Assembly: GCA_947258875.1 (NCBI GenBank)
Contig: CAMYKB010000002.1
Span: forward strand, 60,647-124,646
DNA from: an uncultured Gammaproteobacteria bacterium
GTDB taxonomy: Bacteria > Pseudomonadota > Gammaproteobacteria > CAMYKB01
Reading direction: 5' to 3'
DNA: 64,000 bases
Program-made: the position numbers and the translations under genes
The notes under the pieces: generated by a model
Database searches by the model: none
What the model saw: only the letters and a program-made list of their open reading frames with translations
What the model was told of the DNA's origin: nothing
Shown: one piece after another, positions 1-8,950 of the stretch
How the letters are laid out: the number at the start of each line of letters is the position of its first letter
Position numbering within the stretch: position 1 is the first letter of the stretch

Positions 1-72
1 ACTAAATTTTGTTTTACTATTCACCATCGATAGTTAGGGCTATAGTTTGATGGCTAATCAAAGGCGCGATAG

Positions 73-1161
73 TTACGCCTGCTTGATTGTCTGGCAAATC
101 GTATCGATTTGTTCCGCAGTAAGTTCCGGGTTCATGGGTAATGAGAAACATTCCTGCACGATACGTTCGCTAACGGGCAGCGTGACATCCTTGCAATCAT
201 CGGCAAACACGGGTTGTTTGTGTAGCGGGATAGGATAGTAAATCGCGCAGCCTATCTGCGCCTCGCGTAAGGCTGTTATGATTTTGTCTCTCTGGCTTGA
301 GAGTAGTGTGTACTGATGGTAAACGTGATGTCCGATACCATCTTCAAATGGTAACGTGATATCGGTAGCAGCTAGTTGTTGGTTGTAGAGGTTCGCTACC
401 TTGCGCCGACGTGAATTATAGTCATCAATATGTTGCAGATTGATGCGCAGGATAACGGCCTGTAATTCATCCAGCCGACTGTTGTAACCAATACGGTCAT
501 GCTGGTACTGTGCCTGGCTGCCATGGTTGCGTAAAGAACGTAGATTTGCAGCGTGTTCCTCCGAGTGAGTGATGACCAAACCCCCATCGCCATAGCAATT
601 CAGGTTTTTGCTGGGATAAAAACTGAAACAGCCGAAGCTGCCGAATGTGCCAGTGTATTTGCCCTCTATATGCGCACCGAAGGACTGTGCGCAATCCTCA
701 ATGACTTCAATATGATGTGCTTCGCAAACTGGCATGAGGCGGGTCATATCAACCGGCTGGCCAAATAAGTGTACCGGCATGACCGCGCGGGTATTGGGGG
801 TGATGGCTCTTTCAACACAATCAACATCGATATTAAACGTTTGTGGATCAATATCCACGAACACCGGTGTCGCGCCGACATAACGAATTGCTTCTGCCGT
901 GGCAATAAAGGTAAACGGACTGGTGATGACTTCATCACCGGGGCCGATGCCGGCGGCCCGCAAGGCGAGATGCAATGCATCGGTACCGGAGGCGCAAGTG
1001 ACAGCATGTTCTATGCCCAGATAATCGGTGCTTTCACGTTCGAATGCCTGCACATTCGGTCCCAGAATAAACTGGGTGTTTGCGAGTGCGTCGAGTATGG
1101 CCGCATCGATCTCCTGTTTATTTGAAGCATATTGCTGGCGCAGGTTGACCATTGGAATCAT
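73..1161 (-). CDS. gnnB: DegT/DnrJ/EryC1-family sugar aminotransferase, probable GnnB
   Basis: A 362-residue PLP-dependent aminotransferase of the DegT/DnrJ/EryC1/StrS family, which transaminates keto-sugars bound to a nucleotide. The PLP lysine is Lys185 in the SKNLN motif, and Asp156 in VIEDCAQS should hold the pyridine nitrogen. Length and fold elements are complete. It lies 20 bp downstream of a Gfo/Idh/MocA dehydrogenase on the same strand, so the two are probably co-transcribed. In Acidithiobacillus ferrooxidans a dehydrogenase/aminotransferase pair of exactly these families (GnnA/GnnB) converts UDP-GlcNAc to UDP-GlcNAc3N for lipid A and is encoded among the lpx genes. Proximity to rnhB, a usual lpxB neighbour, fits that role. 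The family call is firm. The GnnB assignment is inference, since related enzymes make other amino sugars for O-antigen or capsule. Confidence 0.8.
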   Translation of the reverse strand: MIPMVNLRQQYASNKQEIDAAILDALANTQFILGPNVQAFERESTDYLGIEHAVTCASGTDALHLALRAAGIGPGDEVITSPFTFIATAEAIRYVGATPVFVDIDPQTFNIDVDCVERAITPNTRAVMPVHLFGQPVDMTRLMPVCEAHHIEVIEDCAQSFGAHIEGKYTGTFGSFGCFSFYPSKNLNCYGDGGLVITHSEEHAANLRSLRNHGSQAQYQHDRIGYNSRLDELQAVILRINLQHIDDYNSRRRKVANLYNQQLAATDITLPFEDGIGHHVYHQYTLLSSQRDKIITALREAQIGCAIYYPIPLHKQPVFADDCKDVTLPVSERIVQECFSLPMNPELTAEQIDTICQTIKQA

Positions 1162-1181
1162 GTCGGGAATACCTTGTAGGA

Positions 1182-2117
1182 TTAGTGAGCAATCAGCTCG
1201 GATATCTGCATTGCAGTGCGCAGGGCGCGGGCGCCATCTTCCCCAGATACGACAGGTTCGCTACCGTCAGTGATGGCCTGCAGGAAATATTTGATCTCCG
1301 TAGCCAATGCGTCACTGTCTTCATAACTGAACACCTCGCTTTCGACACCCAGTATACCGGGGTACATCTCTTCTTTGCCTTTACGATAGAGGGATAGCAC
1401 GCGGTCCTGAAAATCGACCGATAAATAAGCATCGTGCTGGAAGATGCGCATCTTGCGCTCCGTCTTGGTGCTGATCCGGCTGGCGGTCACATTGGCGACA
1501 CAGCCGTTCTTAAATACTAATCTGGCATTGGCAATGTCCACCGCGTCGGAGAGTATCGGCGCGCCGCTGGCATCAATACGTTCCAAGTCTGAGTGCACGA
1601 TATTCAAAATGATATCAATATCATGAATCATGAGATCAAGGATGACGCTGACGTCAGTGCCGCGCGGTTTAAAGGGGGCAAGCCGGTGTGATTCTATAAA
1701 ACGTGGTTTATCCAAGAGTGTATCGAGTCCCAGAATAACACTATTGAAACGCTCAAGATGGCCGACTTGCAGGATTTTAGTGTGTCGTTTTGCGGTGCTG
1801 ATAAGGTCCTCGGCTTGTTCTACAGTGGTAGTGATCGGTTTTTCCACTAATACATGACAGCCGTGCTCGAGAAAGGCCTTGCTGATCTCATGGTGATATT
1901 GAGTGGGCACCACAATACTGACCGCTTCGACTTTACCCAGAATGTCTCGATAATCGCTGTAGGCCTCCACCCCCAGACGTTTTGCCACAGCCTCGCAAGC
2001 CTCGCGGTCAGGGTCAACTACGGCGACCAGTTGACTCTGTTCGAGCTGGGCATATTTTTCCGCGTGGAACCTGCCAAGGTACCCTATGCCGACGACAGCC
2101 GTGTTAATCTTTTGCAT
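1182..2117 (-). CDS. gnnA: Gfo/Idh/MocA-family oxidoreductase, probable GnnA
   Basis: A 311-residue NAD(P)-dependent sugar dehydrogenase. The Rossmann glycine motif GIGYLG is at residues 10-15, the EKP motif at 92-94 contains the catalytic Lys93 typical of the family, and His165-Asp166 lie in the C-terminal substrate domain. It is the upstream gene of a leftward pair with the aminotransferase. Oxidation at C3 followed by transamination is the chemistry of GnnA/GnnB, which yields UDP-GlcNAc3N and hence amide-linked acyl chains on lipid A. The start at 2117 is the first ATG and leaves about 220 bp to the divergent rnhB. The exact substrate cannot be read from sequence. WbpB-like dehydrogenases of O-antigen synthesis are the main alternative. 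Confidence 0.78.
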   Translation of the reverse strand: MQKINTAVVGIGYLGRFHAEKYAQLEQSQLVAVVDPDREACEAVAKRLGVEAYSDYRDILGKVEAVSIVVPTQYHHEISKAFLEHGCHVLVEKPITTTVEQAEDLISTAKRHTKILQVGHLERFNSVILGLDTLLDKPRFIESHRLAPFKPRGTDVSVILDLMIHDIDIILNIVHSDLERIDASGAPILSDAVDIANARLVFKNGCVANVTASRISTKTERKMRIFQHDAYLSVDFQDRVLSLYRKGKEEMYPGILGVESEVFSYEDSDALATEIKYFLQAITDGSEPVVSGEDGARALRTAMQISELIAH

Positions 2118-2336
2118 ATGCTGGATCCAATTAAGTCAGGGGGAGTCAGTGCGCGTCATGCGTCAATGAGTCTGGATAATTTATAGTTAAAACAACGGGT
2201 AATGATATTATATAAAGTGCTCCCTAATTAACAGGTCAATCCTTGGGGACACCTCACAACATGGGACCACAGGTATCACCGATAATCTAGGTTAAAACGA
2301 TTACCCTGCTCAAACCATCCGTACATAATTTACTCT

Positions 2337-2966
2337 ATGCCACAACAGAATTTGCATATTCAGGATAACTTTACCGCTGATATGATGGTTGCGGGGGTCG
2401 ATGAGGCGGGCAGGGGGCCGCTTGCCGGTCCCGTGGTGGCGGCCGCAGTTGTGCTCGACCCGGGATATCCCATCGATGGGCTTGCCGATTCCAAGACCTT
2501 GAGCGCAGCGACCCGGGACGAGCTGGCAGAAGAGATTAGGTGCCACGCCCTGGCCTGGGCGCTGGGCAGTGCAGGGCATCAGGAAATCGATCAGATCAAT
2601 ATTCTCGCCGCGACAATGCTGGCTATGCAGCGCGCGGTCGCAGGTTTGAGGTTAACGCCCCGGCATGTGCTGGTCGATGGTAATCGATGCCCGGATTTAC
2701 CCTGTCCGGCAACCGCCATAGTCAAAGGCGACAGCAAGGTGGCCGCGATCAGCGCGGCATCCATACTCGCCAAGGTGGCGCGCGACAACGAAATGCAGGA
2801 ATGGGATAAACGTTATCCACAGTATGGTTTTACCAGACATAAGGGTTATCCAACACGGGCGCATGTGCAGGCATTGCAGTTGCACGGGCCCTGTGAGTGT
2901 CATCGACACAGCTTTGCGCCTGTGCGCAAAGCCCGTGCCGCGGGCATACAAGCAGACTCAGGTTAG
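2337..2966 (+). CDS. rnhB: Ribonuclease HII
   Basis: A 209-residue RNase HII that cleaves RNA in RNA:DNA hybrids, including single ribonucleotides left in DNA. The signature [12 protein letters not shown] at residues 20-31 carries the catalytic Asp22-Glu23 pair, and Asp114 in the VDGNR motif is a further metal ligand. The KGD, SAASI and QYGF..HKGYPT blocks typical of the family are present. The gene ends 5 bp before dnaE, and this rnhB-dnaE order is common in Gammaproteobacteria, where lpxB usually precedes rnhB. Here lpxB is absent and a divergent gnnAB-like pair stands in its place. About 220 bp of non-coding sequence separates rnhB from gnnA and should contain both promoters, but I see no strong consensus match. 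Confidence 0.96.
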   Translation: MPQQNLHIQDNFTADMMVAGVDEAGRGPLAGPVVAAAVVLDPGYPIDGLADSKTLSAATRDELAEEIRCHALAWALGSAGHQEIDQINILAATMLAMQRAVAGLRLTPRHVLVDGNRCPDLPCPATAIVKGDSKVAAISAASILAKVARDNEMQEWDKRYPQYGFTRHKGYPTRAHVQALQLHGPCECHRHSFAPVRKARAAGIQADSG

Positions 2967-2971
2967 CATCG

Positions 2972-5900
2972 ATGCCTGACCAGTTTGTTCATCTGCATCT
3001 CCATACGGAGTTTTCACTGGTGGATGGCTTGATACGGATCAAGCCTCTTATGAATGCCGTTGCTGAAGCCGGCGTGCCTGCAGTTGCATTAACCGATTTC
3101 AGCAATATGTTTGCATTGGTCAAATTTTACCGTGCGGCTATCAGTAAGGGTATCAAACCTATCATCGGTGCGGATTTGGCGTTGCAATCGCTACGTGAGA
3201 ATGAGGCGCCGAGCAGGGTGGTGTTGCTTTGCCAGAATGATGAGGGTTACCGCAACCTGACACGCCTGGTGACACGCGCATACCTGGAGGGTCAGCACGG
3301 TGATCAGCCCACTCTGCAACGCGACTGGCTGGCGGCGGCGAGTACCGGTCTTATCGCGCTTTCAGGTGGGCGTGAGGGTGATATAGGCAAGGCGTTGTTG
3401 GGTAATAACGTTGCGTTGGCTGATGAATTAATGAGCTATTGGCGAAGCCATTTCCCCGGACGTTACTATCTCGAGTTGCAACGTACTGGCCGTGATCAGG
3501 AAGAAGACTATATCCATTCAGCGGTGAAGCTCGCGAGTGCTATAGATATCCCGGTCGTCGCCACTAATGACACGCGTTTCATTGCAGCTGATGATTTTGA
3601 AGCGCATGAGGCGCGCGTGTGCATTCATGATAGCCGGGTTTTGAATGATCCGCGCAGACCGCGAGTCTACAGTGAGCAGCAGTACCTACGCACACCCAGA
3701 GAAATGGCGGTGTTGTTCGAAGATATTCCCGAGGCGTTGGAGAATACTGTCGAGATCGCCAAACGCTGTAACCTCAGTCTCAGTTTCGGTGAGAATGTAT
3801 TGCCGATATTTCCAGTCCCCAAGGGGATGTCGACGAATGATTATCTTACACAATCCGCGCAGCAGGGTTTAGCTGAGCGACTACAGCATATCCTCGATAA
3901 GTCTGATCCTGACTACGACAGCAAGTACGCTGCCTATACAGCGCGTCTGCAGCGTGAGTTGGAAGTTATCATCAATATGGGCTATCCCGGCTACTTTCTC
4001 ATCGTTGCGGATTTTATTGACTGGGCGCTTAATCATGGCGTTCCTGTTGGGCCGGGACGTGGTTCCGGTGCAGGCTCACTGGTGGCCTATGCACTTAAGA
4101 TCACAGACCTCGATCCCTTGGAATATGATCTTTTGTTTGAGCGCTTTCTCAATCCGGAACGTGTATCCATGCCCGATTTTGATATCGATTTTTGCATGGA
4201 AGGCCGCGACCGCGTGATCGATTATGTTGCGCAGCGTTACGGCCGTGAAAAAGTCAGCCAGATCATCACCTACGGCACCATGGCGGCTAAGGCGGTGGTG
4301 CGCGATGTAGGGCGCGTCATGGGACAATCCTATGGGTTTGTTGATCGCATCGCCAAGATGATTCCCTTTGAGATCGGTATGACTCTTGAAAAGGCCCTCG
4401 AACAGGAAACTGAGCTGCGGGAGTTATACGAAAAAGAAGAAGATGTTCACACCATAATCGATATGGCGCTATCGCTTGAAGGCCTGGCGCGCAATGCCGG
4501 TAAGCATGCCGGGGGAGTGGTCATATCGCCCACTGAATTGACGGATTTCACTCCACTATACTGTGAGCAGGGTGGCCAGAGCGTGGTAACCCAACTTGAT
4601 AAGGATGATGTCGAGGCCATTGGTCTGGTTAAGTTTGATTTCCTGGGTTTGCGCACCCTGACTATTATCGATAAGGCATTGCAGAATATTGCGAAGCGTG
4701 AGTCTGAATCCGATGAGTCGATTGATATCTCAAAAATACCGCTGGATGATGAGGCAGCCTATGTGTTGTTGCAGGATACCAAGACCGTTGCTGTTTTCCA
4801 GCTGGAATCGACGGGCATCCGCGAGATTATTAAGCGCCTGAAGCCGGACAAATTTGAAGACGTGGTGGCGCTGGTTGCCTTATATCGGCCTGGTCCGCTG
4901 CAGTCCGGCATGGTGGATGATTTTATCAATCGTAAACACGGTGCCAAAGTTACCTACCCACACCCGGATATTGAACCCATACTGAGGCCCACCTACGGGG
5001 TTATTCTGTATCAGGAACAGGTGATGCAGATAGCCCAGGTACTGGCGGGATACACGCTCGGTGGCGCGGATCTGTTACGCCGCGCCATGGGTAAGAAAAA
5101 AGCCGAAGAAATGGCCAAACAGCGCGCCATTTTTGTGGGAGGAGCAACCGAGAGGGGTGTTAAGGAGAAAGTTGCAACATACATCTTCGATTTGATGGAG
5201 AAATTTGCGGGTTATGGTTTCAATAAGTCACATTCGGTGGCTTATGCCTTGCTGGCGTATCAGACAGCGTGGCTGAAGGCGCATTATCCTGCTGAATTTA
5301 TGGCCGCGGTGATGTCTGCGGATATGGATAACACCGATAAGGTCGTTAATTTTATTAACGACTGCAGGGACACTATGGGGCTCGATGTGGTGCCTCCTGA
5401 TGTCAATCGTTCTGATTATGCCTTTAGTGTGTTTGATGACCGCACGATTCTGTATGGCCTGGGTGCAGTCAAAGGTGCCGGCCGGGCCGCAATAGAGAGC
5501 ATCCTGCAGGCCCGTGAGTTGGGTGGAGGATTCGCGGATCTCGATGATCTTTGTCAACGCATTGACTCACAAAAAGTCAATCGCCGTGTACTGGATGCGC
5601 TAATACGCGCAGGTGCGATGGATGTGCTCGGTCCAAACCGGGCATCCCTGATGGCGCATCTCCCTAAGGCCGTGAAACTGGCTGAACAAACGCAGCGTGA
5701 TATGAATTTGGGTCAGGAGGATTTGTTTGGCGGCGGTGACGTGATCCCAAAGACCGAGCCCTGCGAACTGCGCCCCGAATGGGATGAAGATCAGCGGTTG
5801 CTCGCCGAGAAGGAAACGCTTGGCTTATACCTTACCGGTCACCCATTCGAGCGTTACGAGGCCGAACTCAGGCGCATCGCGGCAAAACCTATCGCCGATC

Positions 5901-6460
5901 TGTCGGTGCAGAAGCCGGTTGACGGCGGTGGCTATGGCGGCCGTAATAAGGAACAGCAGGTGACGGTCGCCGGCTTGATCGCCACTATCCGTACTCGCAA
6001 TTCCCAGTCGGGACGGATCGCTTTTATTACGCTTGATGACCGTAGCGGCCGCCTTGAAGTCAGTGTGTTTGGTGATGATTATCGCCGTTATGGGCATTTA
6101 CTGACCAAGGATAAGATCCTGGTTATTGAGGGTGGCCTTGGGCTTGATGAATATACCGGTACAGCGCGCTTGCGTGCCAGACGCATACTGGATATAGAGC
6201 AGGCCCGTACCGAATTTGCAAAATATATACAGATCCAGGTCAATATCAGTCAGCCGATGAATGGTCTGATCGGCCACATGCAGGAAGTGTTATCACCTTA
6301 CCGTGAAGGTAAGTGCCCGGTGTGTATCGATCTCACCAATAGGGGGGCAAACGCGCAGATTGCCCTAGACGAAAGCTGGCGTGTCCTGCCGGCCGATGAG
6401 TTGCTACAGCGTTTGCGCGATCTTGAGGGTGTGCAACACGTCGATGTCATCTATGCTTGA
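2972..6460 (+). CDS. dnaE: DNA polymerase III alpha subunit
   Basis: The replicative polymerase catalytic subunit, 1162 residues, close to the E. coli length of 1160. The N-terminal PHP domain begins with HLHTEFSLVDGL. The polymerase active site shows the PDFDIDF motif (Asp404 and Asp406 region) and a later FDFLGL block, followed by helix-hairpin-helix, OB-fold (residues about 995-1070) and a short C-terminal tau-binding domain. The frame stays open upstream into rnhB, but the ATG at 2972, 5 bp after the rnhB stop, begins with MPDQFVHLHLHTEFS as expected for the family. The upstream in-frame extension is therefore rejected. It is probably translated from the rnhB message, and accA follows after a 73-bp gap. 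Confidence 0.97.
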   Translation: MPDQFVHLHLHTEFSLVDGLIRIKPLMNAVAEAGVPAVALTDFSNMFALVKFYRAAISKGIKPIIGADLALQSLRENEAPSRVVLLCQNDEGYRNLTRLVTRAYLEGQHGDQPTLQRDWLAAASTGLIALSGGREGDIGKALLGNNVALADELMSYWRSHFPGRYYLELQRTGRDQEEDYIHSAVKLASAIDIPVVATNDTRFIAADDFEAHEARVCIHDSRVLNDPRRPRVYSEQQYLRTPREMAVLFEDIPEALENTVEIAKRCNLSLSFGENVLPIFPVPKGMSTNDYLTQSAQQGLAERLQHILDKSDPDYDSKYAAYTARLQRELEVIINMGYPGYFLIVADFIDWALNHGVPVGPGRGSGAGSLVAYALKITDLDPLEYDLLFERFLNPERVSMPDFDIDFCMEGRDRVIDYVAQRYGREKVSQIITYGTMAAKAVVRDVGRVMGQSYGFVDRIAKMIPFEIGMTLEKALEQETELRELYEKEEDVHTIIDMALSLEGLARNAGKHAGGVVISPTELTDFTPLYCEQGGQSVVTQLDKDDVEAIGLVKFDFLGLRTLTIIDKALQNIAKRESESDESIDISKIPLDDEAAYVLLQDTKTVAVFQLESTGIREIIKRLKPDKFEDVVALVALYRPGPLQSGMVDDFINRKHGAKVTYPHPDIEPILRPTYGVILYQEQVMQIAQVLAGYTLGGADLLRRAMGKKKAEEMAKQRAIFVGGATERGVKEKVATYIFDLMEKFAGYGFNKSHSVAYALLAYQTAWLKAHYPAEFMAAVMSADMDNTDKVVNFINDCRDTMGLDVVPPDVNRSDYAFSVFDDRTILYGLGAVKGAGRAAIESILQARELGGGFADLDDLCQRIDSQKVNRRVLDALIRAGAMDVLGPNRASLMAHLPKAVKLAEQTQRDMNLGQEDLFGGGDVIPKTEPCELRPEWDEDQRLLAEKETLGLYLTGHPFERYEAELRRIAAKPIADLSVQKPVDGGGYGGRNKEQQVTVAGLIATIRTRNSQSGRIAFITLDDRSGRLEVSVFGDDYRRYGHLLTKDKILVIEGGLGLDEYTGTARLRARRILDIEQARTEFAKYIQIQVNISQPMNGLIGHMQEVLSPYREGKCPVCIDLTNRGANAQIALDESWRVLPADELLQRLRDLEGVQHVDVIYA

Positions 6461-6533
6461 TGGTCGTGCGCATGGCCTCACAGCGGCAAGGCATGTAGAA
6501 TGCGCTGATATTTAAGGAACCTCAGAATTAACC

Positions 6534-7490
6534 ATGAATCCCGATTTTCTGGAATTTGAACAACCCATCGCCGAGCTTGAGGCTAAGATTGATGAACTGC
6601 GTTACGTGGGTGACGATAGCGAAGTTAATCTAAGTGATGAAATCGCACGCTTGCAGACGAAGTGTAAAAGTCTCACACAATCGATTTTTTCCAACCTCAA
6701 TGCCTGGCAGATATCGCAACTCGCACGCCATCCGAAACGTCCGCATATGTTGGATTATGTGGATTTGCTATTTACCGATTTCGAAGAGCTACATGGAGAT
6801 CGCGCGTTTGCAGATGACCATGCCATTGTCGGTGGTCTTGCGCGCCTTGAAGGCATACCGGTGATGGTAATCGGTCATCAAAAGGGACGCGACACCACAC
6901 AGAAAATCTATCGTAATTTCGGTATGCCGCGCCCGGAAGGGTATCGCAAGGCCATGCGCCTGATGCAAATGGCAGAGAAATTCAATGTCCCGGTGCTTAC
7001 CTTTATTGATACACCGGGCGCATATCCGGGGGTTGGTGCCGAGGAACGTGGTCAAAGCGAAGCCATCGCACGCAATCTATTGATTATGTCTGAATTGCGA
7101 ACACCCATTGTTGCTACGGTCATTGGTGAAGGTGGATCAGGCGGCGCGCTCGCGATTGGTGTTGCCGACTGGGTGATGATGCTGGAATACAGTACCTACT
7201 CGGTGATTTCACCGGAGGGTTGTGCTTCCATTTTGTGGAAGAGTGCGGAGAAGGCCTCCGATGCTGCTGAGGCCCTCGGTATCACTTCAGCGAGGCTGAA
7301 ACAGCTCGATCTGATTGATGAAATCATTCCCGAGCCTTTGGGTGGCGCGCATCGCAACATCGAAGAAGCGGCCGCTGCAATGAAAAAATCCCTGCTTGAT
7401 ACCTTATCCAGGCAACGAAGCCTGGAAGTCGATGAACTGGTCGCCCAACGTTACCAGCATCTCATGAAGTTCGGAGATTTCAAGGAGTAA
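6534..7490 (+). CDS. accA: Acetyl-CoA carboxylase carboxyltransferase alpha subunit
   Basis: A 318-residue alpha subunit of the acetyl-CoA carboxylase carboxyltransferase, which with AccD moves CO2 from carboxybiotin to acetyl-CoA in the first step of fatty-acid synthesis. It starts [19 protein letters not shown], the usual N-terminal helix. The crotonase-fold core includes [19 protein letters not shown] and the oxyanion-hole region [10 protein letters not shown]. Length matches the E. coli protein. It is placed after dnaE as in E. coli. A 159-bp gap to tilS contains a possible ACCCGC/GCGGGT stem (7515-7520 with 7552-7557) but no T-run, so I do not call a terminator. Confidence 0.97.
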   Translation: MNPDFLEFEQPIAELEAKIDELRYVGDDSEVNLSDEIARLQTKCKSLTQSIFSNLNAWQISQLARHPKRPHMLDYVDLLFTDFEELHGDRAFADDHAIVGGLARLEGIPVMVIGHQKGRDTTQKIYRNFGMPRPEGYRKAMRLMQMAEKFNVPVLTFIDTPGAYPGVGAEERGQSEAIARNLLIMSELRTPIVATVIGEGGSGGALAIGVADWVMMLEYSTYSVISPEGCASILWKSAEKASDAAEALGITSARLKQLDLIDEIIPEPLGGAHRNIEEAAAAMKKSLLDTLSRQRSLEVDELVAQRYQHLMKFGDFKE

Positions 7491-7649
7491 TCAATATCGT
7501 TATGCTTAAGGGGAACCCGCAACAGGCATCTCTCCTTGCGTATCGCAGTAGCGGGTGTCACTGGCGATCAGGCCGGGATTAAGCAGTCAACTTTTAATCA
7601 AGTACTATGGGCCTTGCCTGTGCATAATTCCCCGGATTGTTGAGGGCTT

Positions 7650-8918
7650 ATGGTGTTTACGGTCGAATCACTTTCGCAAACCCTGAAATCACTGGACAGT
7701 TCTAACGCCTTGACCGTGGGATTCAGTGGCGGACTGGATTCAACGGTATTGCTGCACGCACTGAGTATGTTGCGCCGTCAGCAGGGCATCGTTGTCTCTG
7801 CCGTGCACATCCATCATGGCCTGCAGCAACAGGCTGATGTCTGGTCGGCGCATTGTGCAAGAATATGCGATGAGTTTGGTGTCCCCTGTGAGGTCATCAG
7901 GGTTGATGCCACGGCTCAACCTGGTGAGAGTCCGGAGGCTGCGGCACGTAAGGCGCGTTATGAGGCCTTGTGTTCCCGGTTGACTGATAATGACTTTTTG
8001 TTGACTGCACACCACCAGGATGATCAAGCTGAAACGCTGTTGCTGCAACTGCTGCGTGGCGCAGGACCCGCGGGTCTGTCGTCCATGCCTGCGAAATCTG
8101 CATTCGGCAAGGGCTGGCATGTGCGCCCATTGCTTGCAGTCAGCCGTGATGAATTGGCTGCCTATGCAGAACAGCATGACCTGGCGTGGATAGATGATGA
8201 AAGTAATGCTGATATCGGTCTGGATCGCAATTATTTACGCCATGAGGTGATACCGGTCCTGAAACGACGATGGCCGGCAGCAGCGTACACCATTGCGCGC
8301 GCCGCAAGCCACCAGGCTGGTGCGCAGCACTTGCTTAAGGAACTGGCGCAAGGGGACTTGTCGCAACTTGCTGGCAGTACACCCGCAACCTTGTCTGCCG
8401 GTGGACTGAAACGTCTATCAATTGAACGCCAGCGTAACGCTCTGCGCAGTTGGTTACATGTTCATGAACTCAATATGCCTACGTTGGCGCAGCTCGAAGA
8501 AATCAGGCACCAGATGTTATCGCCACGTTGTGACATTGAACCCTGCGTACACTGGGAAGGCGGTGAAGTGCGGCGTTATAGGGATGATCTTTATGCCATG
8601 AAGCCACAGGGCATGCATGATGCCTCACAAGTGTTTCTATGGGATATGCGCCAGCCGTTACCATTGGTTGGTCTGGGGATTACGCTGGATGCCGCCACGC
8701 TCGCTGCCCAGGGGTTAACCCAAGTTACGGATAATTATTTGATCGTGAAGTTCCGGCAAGGCGGTGAGCGTTGTAAACCCAAGGGGCGGGCGCACCACCA
8801 CGAACTCAAGAAACTGTTCCAGGAGGCCGGTGTGCCGCCTTGGCAGCGTGCGCGCATTCCCTTACTCTACGCGGGTGAGCGCTTGGTGATGGTGTTCGGC
8901 TACTGGGTGTGTGAGTGA
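7650..8918 (+). CDS. tilS: tRNA(Ile)-lysidine synthetase
   Basis: A 422-residue ATP-dependent ligase that attaches lysine to C34 of the CAU anticodon of tRNA(Ile2), changing its decoding from AUG to AUA. The PP-loop SGGLDS is at residues 26-31. The catalytic domain continues with HHGLQ, AHHQDDQAET and a C-terminal TilS substrate-binding domain (KFRQGGERC, HHELKKLFQEAGVPPWQR). The GAGGG shortly upstream of the ATG at 7650 is a good ribosome-binding site. It is convergent with the M13 peptidase gene, 32 bp apart. The long C-terminal domain places it with the E. coli-type enzymes. Confidence 0.95.
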   Translation: MVFTVESLSQTLKSLDSSNALTVGFSGGLDSTVLLHALSMLRRQQGIVVSAVHIHHGLQQQADVWSAHCARICDEFGVPCEVIRVDATAQPGESPEAAARKARYEALCSRLTDNDFLLTAHHQDDQAETLLLQLLRGAGPAGLSSMPAKSAFGKGWHVRPLLAVSRDELAAYAEQHDLAWIDDESNADIGLDRNYLRHEVIPVLKRRWPAAAYTIARAASHQAGAQHLLKELAQGDLSQLAGSTPATLSAGGLKRLSIERQRNALRSWLHVHELNMPTLAQLEEIRHQMLSPRCDIEPCVHWEGGEVRRYRDDLYAMKPQGMHDASQVFLWDMRQPLPLVGLGITLDAATLAAQGLTQVTDNYLIVKFRQGGERCKPKGRAHHHELKKLFQEAGVPPWQRARIPLLYAGERLVMVFGYWVCE

Positions 8919-8950
8919 GGTCCCTGCCGAGTTATCCCGGATTGAAATCC

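Noticed and set aside
2897..2971. Upstream in-frame extension of dnaE inside rnhB
   Set aside because: The family begins at the PHP-domain start, MPDQFVHLHLHTEFS, at 2972.
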